Numbered from the stretch's first letter, positions 5,393-11,261 are shown. The stretch: 11,543 nt of DNA from Clostridia bacterium (GCA_017938785.1 JAGBAU010000015.1:1-11543); one strand, 5' to 3'. Notes: a model not told the origin generated them from the sequence alone. Program-made: numbers and translations.

Positions 5393-6772
5393 ATGGTTCA
5401 ACTGAATCGCTCCATGATGGAACGCTATGAAATTGCCGATCGCCGGCCGCAGACCCTGCGTGCGGCGATCTTTGGCGCGGACCAGATGATGCTGGGCGCA
5501 GCAGCCCGCCTGCTGGATCGCGCAAACGAACAGGGCGCGGATGCAGGTGCAGTGTGCATCACTGCTGCCGCGGATGCGCTCAATGCCCAGGACGGTATGT
5601 TTACCCTGCTGGTGCGCGGCGACAACGAGGACGGCAGCCATACCTCCGAGGAGCGGGTGGTGCAGTCCATCCTGAAGGCCGTAAACCCGGAAGAAGCGAT
5701 TGATTATGCCGCCGAACCTGAACTGGAAGTTATCTTCCTGTCCGCTAACTGCAATGATGTGGTTCTTGCACAGCTTGCACGCTTCCTGTATGCCCGCTGG
5801 GAGAAGCAGCTTCCTGCGCCGGTGGTGCTGCGCATGGGTGCGCAGGTTCAGGCAGTTTCCATAGAAGAAGCTATGGAAGCCCTGTGCTCCGGCTGGAAGA
5901 ACGATGCACAATTCTCTGAATGGATTCGGAAGCTTCCCTTCCGTGCGATGCTGGCGGAGACCCTGTGCGGCGGCCTGGATGAAGCTGAGCGTGCCAAGGC
6001 CCTCCACGATATGAACTACAGGGATGATTTCATCGGCTGGGCGGAGCCCCAGATCAAATGCACGCCCGAGGGTGATGTGCCTGCATGGCTCAGGCCTGTG
6101 TGTGAAAGTGAAGATTTCGCCGTGGCCTGTGAGCGCAAGGCGAGGGTGTTTGACACCGTGGTGTTTCTGTGCGTCTCCGTGGGTTACCTCTGCGGCAAGG
6201 ATACCTTTGCCGAGGTGCTCAAGGATGAAAAGCTGCGCGACTGGATCGGCCATGCCTTCTTTGATGAAGTGATGCCCGAGCTGCCCTGGAGCCGGGAAGA
6301 GGTGACTCCTTGGGTGATTTCAGCCTTCAACCGACTGGAAAACTCCATGAACAACATGCCCCTGCTGGAAGTGGGACGCGGCATGATGCACAATTTCCGT
6401 TGGACGCTGCTCCCGCCCATCCGGGATTGGGCAAAGCGGGAATTCGAAGCACCGCGCCGCCTGTCCCTGGCGCTGGCGGCAGCCATCATGCTCTACGCTG
6501 GTGCGCGCGAAAATGAGGCCGGGCTGTATGAAGTGGCCCGGGGCGAAAAGACCGCGCTTATCCATGATGATCCTGAAAGCCTGGAAGCCTTCTCCCGTCT
6601 TGCGCATGATATGCCTGCGGAATCCCTGGCCTATGCGGCATTGGCGGACTGGGAAATCTGGGGCGGAGACCTGCGTGAGGTGGATGGCCTGGAGATGCGG
6701 ATCGCCTTTGACCTTTCCTCCATCCAAAGAATCGGCCTGAGGGAGACCATGCGTTTGCAGGGCGGGGAATAA
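5393..6772 (+). CDS. Degenerate tagaturonate reductase / mannitol dehydrogenase-like protein
   Basis: The 459-residue protein aligns by eye along its length with altronate oxidoreductase (UxaB) and the polyol long-chain dehydrogenases. Marks are the N-terminal strand-turn RAAIFGADQMM (23-33), QDGMFTLLVRG (66-76), ERVVQSILKAVNP (87-99), the C-terminal helical domain ERKARVFDTVVFLCVSVGYLCGKDT (247-271), FFDEVMPELPWSREEV (289-304), and RRLSLALAAAIMLYAGAR (355-372). Key residues differ. The glycine-rich NAD loop, FGEGNF in the family, is FGADQM; the active-site KVRILNGAH is KARVFDTVV, keeping K249 but putting D254 and V257 at the Asn and His positions; SNTTE is SANCN. It may be a pseudoenzyme or have a new role. 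GGAGG lies 7 bases before the ATG, 12 bases after the chagasin-like gene. No frameshift is seen. Confidence 0.75.
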   Translation: MVQLNRSMMERYEIADRRPQTLRAAIFGADQMMLGAAARLLDRANEQGADAGAVCITAAADALNAQDGMFTLLVRGDNEDGSHTSEERVVQSILKAVNPEEAIDYAAEPELEVIFLSANCNDVVLAQLARFLYARWEKQLPAPVVLRMGAQVQAVSIEEAMEALCSGWKNDAQFSEWIRKLPFRAMLAETLCGGLDEAERAKALHDMNYRDDFIGWAEPQIKCTPEGDVPAWLRPVCESEDFAVACERKARVFDTVVFLCVSVGYLCGKDTFAEVLKDEKLRDWIGHAFFDEVMPELPWSREEVTPWVISAFNRLENSMNNMPLLEVGRGMMHNFRWTLLPPIRDWAKREFEAPRRLSLALAAAIMLYAGARENEAGLYEVARGEKTALIHDDPESLEAFSRLAHDMPAESLAYAALADWEIWGGDLREVDGLEMRIAFDLSSIQRIGLRETMRLQGGE

Positions 6773-6802
6773 AAATCGCTTCCCTTAAGGGAAGCGATTT
6801 TA
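6771..6802. terminator. Bidirectional terminator between convergent genes
   Basis: AAAATCGCTTCCC (6772-6784) pairs perfectly with GGGAAGCGATTTT (6789-6801) around a TTAA loop. A and T tracts on both sides let it end the reductase-like transcript (+) and the YhcH-family transcript (-). Confidence 0.9.
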
Positions 6803-6809
6803 AAACGGT

Positions 6810-7262
6810 TTACAGCTTTACCTTGACAACCACCTTGCGGGTTTTCTCCGCACAGCCCTTCAGACAGGGCATGTGGGCGTCCTGGGGATAGAGAATCATG
6901 AACTGGCCTGCGTTTACAGGGAAAGGAATTCCCTTATCCTCCACATCGGAGAAGCCGATGTCCTTGTCCTCATCGAAGGGCAACCACTTGGCCACCTGCT
7001 CAAGGGGCAGGTAGTTGATGATTTCGCCGTCGGTGAGGGCCAGCTGGATATCCGCATAGCGGCGATGGGCTTCAAACTGGGCGTCCGCCGCCTGGCGCAG
7101 CTCCGGCTCCTGGATCATGAAAAACACGTTGGAACCATCCACCTCGTAGCGTCCGGCTGCATAGTTGGAAAAATTGGTGTTCTGCAAAAGCTCAATGGCG
7201 CGGTCCATGTTTGCGCTCAGGCCGCGATATGCGGCGATATGTTCAAGGGTATCGTAAATCAT
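6810..7262 (-). CDS. YhcH/YjgK/YiaL family protein, probable sugar (sialic acid-type) anomerase
   Basis: The 150-residue cytoplasmic protein is of the YhcH/YjgK/YiaL (DUF386) beta-sandwich family. The best-known member, NanQ (YhcH), speeds anomer conversion of N-acetylneuraminate, and YiaL lies in a TRAP-linked diketogulonate operon. Family motifs are MIYDTLEHIAAYRGL (1-15), AAGRYEVDG (35-43), FEAHRRYADIQ (63-73, with metal-ligand candidates E64 and H66), IGFSDVEDKGIPFPVNAGQFMILYPQDAHMP (102-132, H130). The frame could extend 44 residues upstream, but GGAGGA (7276-7271 on the minus strand) sits 8 bases before the ATG at 7262, and the family always begins MIYD-like, so this start is firm. It is divergent from the GntR gene and has a strong promoter of its own. 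The substrate is probably the same sugar acid handled by the downstream aldolase/TRAP operon. Confidence 0.88.
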   Translation of the reverse strand: MIYDTLEHIAAYRGLSANMDRAIELLQNTNFSNYAAGRYEVDGSNVFFMIQEPELRQAADAQFEAHRRYADIQLALTDGEIINYLPLEQVAKWLPFDEDKDIGFSDVEDKGIPFPVNAGQFMILYPQDAHMPCLKGCAEKTRKVVVKVKL

Positions 7263-7286
7263 ACTTGTATTCCTCCGTTCAACAAA

Positions 7287-7316
7287 AGTATAACCCCATG
7301 GGCTTTTGTGTGTCAA
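7287..7316 (-). promoter_or_regulatory. Promoter of the YhcH-family gene
   Basis: On the minus strand a perfect -35 TTGACA (7316-7311) and a -10 TATACT (7292-7287) are 18 bases apart. The expected start is near 7280, about 18 bases before the ATG, so the leader is very short. Confidence 0.75.
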
Positions 7317-7349
7317 ATGTAATTTTTTTAGCGAATACTTAGCAGGGAC

Positions 7350-7379
7350 TTGCTTTGTTACAACCTTTATGCTTATAAT
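7350..7379 (+). promoter_or_regulatory. Promoter of the GntR-family regulator gene
   Basis: TTGCTT (7350-7355) and a perfect TATAAT (7374-7379) are 18 bases apart. The start should lie near 7386, about 31 bases before the chosen ATG. An upstream in-frame ATG at 7378 overlaps the -10 itself and so cannot be the start from this promoter. Confidence 0.65.
7355..7363. promoter_or_regulatory. Operator-like dyad in the gntR promoter spacer
   Basis: TTGTTACAA is a small perfect dyad between the -35 and -10 of the regulator gene. Together with its left flank (TTGCTTTGTTACAAC, 7350-7364) it closely resembles the inverted site at 8267-8282 ahead of the catabolic operon. It is a candidate binding site for the GntR protein itself. 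Confidence 0.45.
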
Positions 7380-7391
7380 GGATTCAATCCA
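7379..7391. promoter_or_regulatory. Palindrome at the gntR transcription start
   Basis: TGGATTCAATCCA is a perfect 6-1-6 palindrome that begins at the last base of the -10 element and covers the predicted start. It is well placed for autorepression. It does not share its sequence with the other candidate operators, so the binding protein is uncertain. Confidence 0.4.
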
Positions 7392-7416
7392 CATACGAAA
7401 GAACGGTATATCAGAA

Positions 7417-8124
7417 ATGGATAATAACGGAAAGCGCTATCAGCGCTCCAAATTGTCGGAGCAGATCGCCAACGTGCTGGAGGAGGAAATTACCTCCGGC
7501 GGCAGGGTGGGTGAGCGCCTGCCCTCCGAACAGCATCTGGCGGAACGCTTTGAGGCCAGCCGCACCGTGGTGCGCGAGGCCCTGAAAATCCTGCGCGCCC
7601 GCGGGCTCATCGACTCCCGCACCGGCAGCGGTGCATATATCACCCGCCCGGATGTGCAGGATCTTTCCCATATGGTTTCCCGCATTATTCTGATGGATGA
7701 AGAGATCGATTACAGCAGCATCTACGAGGTGCGCTACTTCCTGGAGGCCGCTGCTGCCCGCAGCGTGGTGGAGCGCGCCAGCGAAGAGCAGTTGGATCTG
7801 CTGGATGAAGCCCGTCTGCGCCTGCACAACTACAATCTGGGTGTTCTGGAGAGGCGGGATTTGGACTTTGCCTTCCACCAGTGCCTTGCGGAAATTTCCG
7901 GAAATCCGCTGCTGGCGCTGCTGGTGGAAACCATGGGCAATGTATTCAAGGATATCATCAAAACCGGTATCTTTGTCGAGGGTGGTATCGATGATGCCAT
8001 CATCCGCCATGAGCGCATCATGAACGCGCTGCGTGCCAGGGATGCGGAACTGGCGGAAAAGATGATGTTTGAACATTTGAACCAATCCCGCCAGAATTAT
8101 GAAGTATACTATGGAATCAAATAG
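7417..8124 (+). CDS. GntR-family transcriptional regulator, FCD (FadR) type
   Basis: The 235-residue regulator has an N-terminal winged helix-turn-helix (about 10-77; GERLPSEQHLAERFEASRTVVREALKILRARGLIDSRTGSGAYI) and a C-terminal all-helical FCD domain (about 100-225). The FCD metal/ligand residues are in place: D150 and H154 (DFAFH), H198 (IRHER) and H220 (FEHL). Such proteins usually repress sugar-acid operons and release DNA on binding a carboxylate ligand. The frame is open from 7306, but ATG 7417 gives the normal family length, while the upstream ATGs fall in or before the promoter. No good Shine-Dalgarno sequence precedes 7417, fitting low-level synthesis. It is flanked by the divergent YhcH gene and the aldolase/TRAP operon, its likely targets. 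A strong terminator separates it from the operon, so the operon depends on its own promoter. Confidence 0.92.
   Translation: MDNNGKRYQRSKLSEQIANVLEEEITSGGRVGERLPSEQHLAERFEASRTVVREALKILRARGLIDSRTGSGAYITRPDVQDLSHMVSRIILMDEEIDYSSIYEVRYFLEAAAARSVVERASEEQLDLLDEARLRLHNYNLGVLERRDLDFAFHQCLAEISGNPLLALLVETMGNVFKDIIKTGIFVEGGIDDAIIRHERIMNALRARDAELAEKMMFEHLNQSRQNYEVYYGIK
7429..7442. promoter_or_regulatory. cre-like site (CcpA) inside the start of the gntR coding region
   Basis: GGAAAGCGCTATCA matches the catabolite-responsive element TGWAARCGYTWNCW at 13 of 14 positions. It covers codons 5-9 of the regulator gene, a downstream position from which CcpA can block elongation. It may also be chance, since AGCGCT is common in GC-rich coding DNA. 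Confidence 0.4.
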
Positions 8125-8125
8125 A

Positions 8126-8163
8126 AGAAATGTGAGCGCATGTGCGCTCACATTTCTTTTTTT
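8126..8163 (+). terminator. Strong Rho-independent terminator after gntR
   Basis: AGAAATGTGAGCGC (8126-8139) pairs perfectly with GCGCTCACATTTCT (8144-8157) around a 4-nt loop and is followed by a long T run. It begins 2 bases after the regulator stop codon. Confidence 0.92.
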
Positions 8164-8221
8164 GTTCGTCCCAGTGCAAAACTTACATATTAGTTTTTTG
8201 GTTAATTTTCCAGCTTTACTA

Positions 8222-8249
8222 TTGACCTGACGCATATATGGGTTATAAT
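8222..8249 (+). promoter_or_regulatory. Promoter of the aldolase/TRAP operon
   Basis: TTGACC (8222-8227) and a perfect TATAAT (8244-8249) are 16 bases apart, with an AT-rich stretch upstream (about 8185-8221) that could act as an UP element. The predicted start is near 8256, about 43 bases before the first ATG. Confidence 0.8.
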
Positions 8250-8259
8250 TGTAGTACAG
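8249..8259. promoter_or_regulatory. GntR/FadR-type operator at the operon start site
   Basis: TTGTAGTACAG has the form T-x-GT-NNN-AC-x-x with a TGTA-G-TACA dyad, close to the T-N-GT-N3-AC-N-A pattern common for FCD-type GntR operators. It begins at the last base of the -10 and covers the predicted transcription start, so binding would block initiation. Confidence 0.5.
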
Positions 8260-8266
8260 GTTAATC

Positions 8267-8282
8267 TTGCTGTAACAAGCAA
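8267..8282. promoter_or_regulatory. Inverted repeat in the operon leader, shared with the gntR promoter
   Basis: TTGCT-GTAACA-AGCAA is an inverted repeat placed about 11-27 bases after the predicted transcription start, just before the ribosome binding site (AGGAGG, 8284-8289). Its complement contains TTGCTTGTTACAGC, very similar to TTGCTTTGTTACAAC in the gntR promoter. It may be a second operator, or a leader hairpin near the ribosome site. Confidence 0.5.
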
Positions 8283-8298
8283 TAGGAGGCTAACAATT

Positions 8299-9216
8299 AT
8301 GAATAATTACCCGGGCGGCGTTTATCCGGTCATGCTCACCCCCATGACCACCAAGGGTGAAATCGACGAACAGGGCCTTCGTGCTCTAATCGAGTGGTAC
8401 ATTGAAAACGGCGTAAACGGCCTCTTCGCATCCTGCCAGTCCAGCGAAATCCATATGCTGAACTTTGAAGAGCGCATGGAAATTGCCAGGATTACTGTGG
8501 ACCAGGCCAAGGGCCGCGTTCCGGTAGTTGCTTCCGGCCATATCTCCGATGATTTCGAGGATCAGGTTCGTGAACTGAACACCATGGCTGAAACCGGCGT
8601 CAACGCCGTCATCACCATCACCAACCATGCAGCCCGTGAAGACGAGAGTGATGATGTATGGATGAAGAACATGGATCGCCTGCTGGAGCGCATCGATCCC
8701 GCCGTTCACCTGGGCGCATACGAATGCCCCCGTCCCTACAAGCGCCTGATGACCCCTGAGATGATCAAGCACATCGCCCAGACCAATCGCTTCTATTTCC
8801 TTAAGGATACCTGCTGCGACGCCGCTACCATCCGTGAAAAGCTGGCCGCCATCGAAGGTACCAACCTGAAGATGTACAACGCCAACACCACCACCCTGCT
8901 GGAGTCCATGCGCGACGGCGCACCCGGCTACAGCGGCATCATGGCAAACTTCCATCCCGAGCTGTATGTATGGCTGTGCAACAACATCCATCATCCCAAC
9001 GCTGAAAAGGTGCAGCAGGTTCTGTCCATCGCTTCCCTGATCGAACGCCAGCTCTACCCCGTGAACTCCAAGTTCCATCTCAAGGAAATCGAAAAGCTGC
9101 CCATCACCACCTTCTCCCGCGTACAGGATGATTCCCTGCTGTGCGAAACCTTCAAGACCGAGGTTTACAACATGGACGCCCTGTGCAACGATGCCTACGA
9201 GCGCTACTGCAAGTAA
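8299..9216 (+). CDS. DapA/NanA-family Schiff-base aldolase or lyase
   Basis: The 305-residue protein is a class I (Schiff-base) TIM-barrel enzyme of the dihydrodipicolinate synthase / N-acetylneuraminate lyase superfamily. The Schiff-base Lys is K169 (YFLKDTC) and the partner Tyr is Y141 (GAYECPRPYK). GGVYPVMLTPMTTKGEIDEQGL (6-27) is the usual N-terminus. The loop that binds the keto-acid carboxylate, GTTGE in DapA and GSTGE in NanA, is here CQSSE (46-50), so it is neither a standard DapA nor NanA. It probably cleaves, condenses or dehydrates a 2-keto acid with pyruvate as one part. AGGAGG precedes the ATG by 9 bases. It is the first gene of an operon with an HpaI-type aldolase and a TRAP transporter, consistent with sugar-acid catabolism and not lysine synthesis. 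The substrate is not identifiable by eye. Confidence 0.88.
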   Translation: MNNYPGGVYPVMLTPMTTKGEIDEQGLRALIEWYIENGVNGLFASCQSSEIHMLNFEERMEIARITVDQAKGRVPVVASGHISDDFEDQVRELNTMAETGVNAVITITNHAAREDESDDVWMKNMDRLLERIDPAVHLGAYECPRPYKRLMTPEMIKHIAQTNRFYFLKDTCCDAATIREKLAAIEGTNLKMYNANTTTLLESMRDGAPGYSGIMANFHPELYVWLCNNIHHPNAEKVQQVLSIASLIERQLYPVNSKFHLKEIEKLPITTFSRVQDDSLLCETFKTEVYNMDALCNDAYERYCK

Positions 9217-9381
9217 GTCGATCGCGCTAAATCCCGGCAAACGCGAAAATGAATTTTCGCTTGCAGCGTCAGCTGCGCCAATATAATCGGTCACTTACGG
9301 CTAAGTAAGCTCCCTCATATATTGGCTTGCTTCCTTGCCTTGCCGTTTTTATCGCAATCTTGATGTTAGAGGAAATTCGTT
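9217..9381 (+). other. Structured intercistronic region between the two aldolase genes
   Basis: This 165-base gap has no gene but many stems: GCGAAAA/TTTTCGC (9243-9249 with 9254-9260), GCAGC/GCTGC (9263-9267 with 9272-9276), GCCAATATA/TATATTGGC (9277-9285 with 9318-9326) and, nested in that loop, CTTAC/GTAAG (9294-9298 with 9305-9309). CGGCAA (9235-9240) can pair either with TTGC at 9261-9264, extending the first hairpin, or with TTGCCG at 9340-9345, which is followed by TTTTT. Alternative folds that include a terminator-like end suggest attenuation, mRNA processing or a mobile palindromic element. Confidence 0.55.
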
Positions 9382-10176
9382 ATGAAGCAGGCACTTCTCG
9401 CTGAAAAGCTGCGCGAGAAATTCCGCGCAGGCGAAACCGTCATCGGCGGCCATGTGTTCTTTACCGATCCGGAGATCACCGAAATGCTCGGTTATCACGG
9501 CTTTGACGCCATCTGGATCGACGCAGAGCATTCCGCCTTTGACCTCAACACCATCCTGGGCCACATCATGGCCTGCGCATCCTCCGGCTGCGCAAGTCTG
9601 GTGCGCGTGGCATGGAACGATCCGGTGCGCATCAAGCCTGTGCTTGAAATGGGTCCGGACGGCATCATCCTGCCCATGGTCTGCACCGCTGAAGAAGCAC
9701 GCCAGGCGGTTCGCAGCTGCACTTACCCCCTCAAGGGTGTGCGCGGCTTCGGTCCCCGCAGGGCCAACCAGTACGGCGCGCTGACCAATCAGGAATACCT
9801 TGCAAACGCAGAAAAATCCTTCCTGCGCATCCTTCAAATTGAGCACAAGGACGCCATCGAAAACCTGGATGAAATCCTGGCTGTCGAGGGCATCGACCTG
9901 CTGATTTGCGGCCCCAATGATCTTTCTGCATCCTACGGCCACCTGTGCGATACCCGCAATCCGGAGATGTTCCCCATCTACGATCTGTTTGCGCAGAAGT
10001 GCAAGGCCGCAGGCAAGCCATTCGGCGTGTCCCTGGGTGCGGGCGACAAGATCACCATGAAGGAATGGGCCGCACGCGGCGCCAACTTCATTGGCTGCGG
10101 CGATGATATAGCCTACATCTCACTGGGCTGCCAGGAAACCTTCCGCTTCCTGAAGGAAAACGGAATCTCCAAGTAA
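9382..10176 (+). CDS. HpcH/HpaI-family metal-dependent (class II) aldolase
   Basis: The 264-residue protein belongs to the HpcH/HpaI aldolase family (phosphoenolpyruvate/pyruvate domain), which splits 4-hydroxy-2-keto acids into pyruvate and an aldehyde with a divalent metal. The catalytic set of E. coli HpaI (D42, H45, R70, E149, D175) maps with a constant shift of five: D47 and H50 in IDAEH, R75 in LVRVAW, E154 in LQIEH, and D180 in GPNDLS. GPDGIILPMVCTAEEA (91-106) and GVRGFGPRRANQYG (119-132) are also typical and resemble 2-keto-3-deoxy-L-rhamnonate or 2-dehydro-3-deoxyglucarate aldolases. AGAGGA about 9 bases upstream supports the start. It follows the Schiff-base aldolase gene after the structured 165-base gap and precedes dctP by 62 bases. 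The residues say active enzyme; the substrate remains open. Confidence 0.92.
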   Translation: MKQALLAEKLREKFRAGETVIGGHVFFTDPEITEMLGYHGFDAIWIDAEHSAFDLNTILGHIMACASSGCASLVRVAWNDPVRIKPVLEMGPDGIILPMVCTAEEARQAVRSCTYPLKGVRGFGPRRANQYGALTNQEYLANAEKSFLRILQIEHKDAIENLDEILAVEGIDLLICGPNDLSASYGHLCDTRNPEMFPIYDLFAQKCKAAGKPFGVSLGAGDKITMKEWAARGANFIGCGDDIAYISLGCQETFRFLKENGISK

Positions 10177-10195
10177 TCCCCCCTACCGAATCTTT

Positions 10196-10224
10196 GCGGC
10201 GCATGCCGCTGGAGAAATATTTCT
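10196..10224 (+). repeat. Small palindromes before dctP
   Basis: The 62-base gap between the HpaI-type gene and dctP holds a hairpin GCGGC/GCCGC (10196-10200 with 10205-10209) and the perfect 12-base palindrome AGAAATATTTCT (10213-10224), directly before the ribosome site AGGAGG (10225-10230). No promoter was recognised; the function is uncertain. Confidence 0.35.
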
Positions 10225-10238
10225 AGGAGGAAAATCTC

Positions 10239-11219
10239 ATGAAGAAGATCCTTGCTCTGGTTCTGGCTCTCATGCTGAGCCTGTCCCTCGTCGGCGCAGT
10301 TGCCGAAAAGACCATCACCGTCACCCTGACCGCAGTGTCCACCGACACCCACGCCAAGGCAATGATGGAGTTCGAAAAGTACGTTGAAGAAGCTTCCAAC
10401 GGCGAACTGCAGGTTGAAGTTTACACCGACGCTGTTCTCTTCACCCAGGAAGAAGAAGTTATCGCAGTTGCCGGCAACGACGCTCAGATGTCCCTGATCT
10501 CCGCATCCTGGCTGACCGCCGGCTCCCCCTGGGTAGGCATGTTTGCAGCAGGCTACACCTTCAAGTCCTATGACCACATGACCAAGGTTCTGAACGGCGA
10601 AATCGGCGCAGAAGCCTTCGCCAAGATCGGTGAAGAGCAGAACGTGCTGCCCCTGGGCGCATGGTATCTGGGCTCCCGTCAGATCTCCCTGTCTGAGGAC
10701 AAGCACATCAAGACCCCCGCTGACCTGAATGGCATCAACCTGCGCATGCCCAACTCCGATGCATGGATCCTGCTGGGCAAGGCCATCGGCGCCAACCCCA
10801 CCCCCATCTCCTTCTCCGAGCTGTACCTCTCCCTGCAGACCGGCGTTGTAGACGGCCAGGACAACCCCCTGCCCACCGTTGAATCCGCTAAGTTCTACGA
10901 GGTTCAGAAGTCCATCACCATCACCAACCATCTGGTTGACTCCGTATGGCCCGCAATCAACGTTGATTTCTGGAACGAACTCACCGCTGAAGAGCAGGAA
11001 ATCATCAAGGGCGGCGTAGAAGCAGGCCGCAAGTTCTGCGACGAAACCAACCTGGGCCGCGAAGCCGAGCTGGTTGAGTTCTTCAAGGAGAAGGGCCTGT
11101 CTGTTTACGAGGCAGACCTGGATGCTTTCGCAGAGCACGTACAGGCTTACTATCTGGCCGATCCTTCCTCCGCAGATTGGGACAAGGACCTGCTCGAACG
11201 TGTAAACGCCATGGGCTAA
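10239..11219 (+). CDS. dctP: TRAP transporter substrate-binding protein, DctP family
   Basis: The 326-residue extracytoplasmic solute receptor belongs to a tripartite ATP-independent periplasmic transporter. The signal peptide is MKKILALVLALMLSLSLVGAVA with likely cleavage after residue 22; there is no lipobox cysteine, although a Gram-positive solute receptor usually needs an anchor. DctP marks are EKYVEEASNGELQVEVYTDAVLF (47-68), WYLGSRQIS (142-150), KTPADLNGINLRMPNSD (158-174), where R169 is the Arg that normally holds the ligand carboxylate, FSELYLSLQTGVVDGQDNP (192-210, with N209), and the long C-terminal helices. The ligand should be an organic acid such as a sugar acid. AGGAGG lies 8 bases before the ATG. 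The gene follows two aldolase genes and precedes dctQ after a 206-base gap with hairpins, which may keep receptor levels above those of the membrane subunits. Confidence 0.93.
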   Translation: MKKILALVLALMLSLSLVGAVAEKTITVTLTAVSTDTHAKAMMEFEKYVEEASNGELQVEVYTDAVLFTQEEEVIAVAGNDAQMSLISASWLTAGSPWVGMFAAGYTFKSYDHMTKVLNGEIGAEAFAKIGEEQNVLPLGAWYLGSRQISLSEDKHIKTPADLNGINLRMPNSDAWILLGKAIGANPTPISFSELYLSLQTGVVDGQDNPLPTVESAKFYEVQKSITITNHLVDSVWPAINVDFWNELTAEEQEIIKGGVEAGRKFCDETNLGREAELVEFFKEKGLSVYEADLDAFAEHVQAYYLADPSSADWDKDLLERVNAMG

Positions 11220-11221
11220 TC

Positions 11222-11242
11222 CGGAAAATTCATTTTCCGTTT
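11222..11242 (+). terminator. Weak terminator/attenuator hairpin after dctP
   Basis: CGGAAAA (11222-11228) pairs with TTTTCCG (11233-11239) around TTCA and is followed by TTTA. It starts 2 bases after the dctP stop. The U run is short, so partial termination or protection of the dctP mRNA 3' end is likely. Its core reads GAAAATGAATTTTC on the minus strand, as in the hairpin at 9243-9260. Confidence 0.5.
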
Positions 11243-11261
11243 ATCCTGATTTAAATGCATG

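Noticed and set aside
4622..6253. A 543-codon open frame on the minus strand across the inhibitor and reductase-like genes
   Set aside because: The plus-strand genes have ribosome sites, a signal peptide and family motifs. The antisense product shows none, and spans several unrelated plus genes.
5393..6772. Reading the reductase-like gene as a frameshifted pseudogene
   Set aside because: The frame is open over 459 codons with family-like segments in the right order throughout. The changes are residue substitutions in motifs, not breaks.
7306..7416. Extended N-terminus for the GntR regulator
   Set aside because: The extra codons cover the promoter and operator-like region and do not resemble any GntR protein; the usual start is just before the winged helix.
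10113..11138. Antisense open frame opposite dctP
   Set aside because: The plus strand encodes a clear DctP; the antisense product has no recognisable domain.
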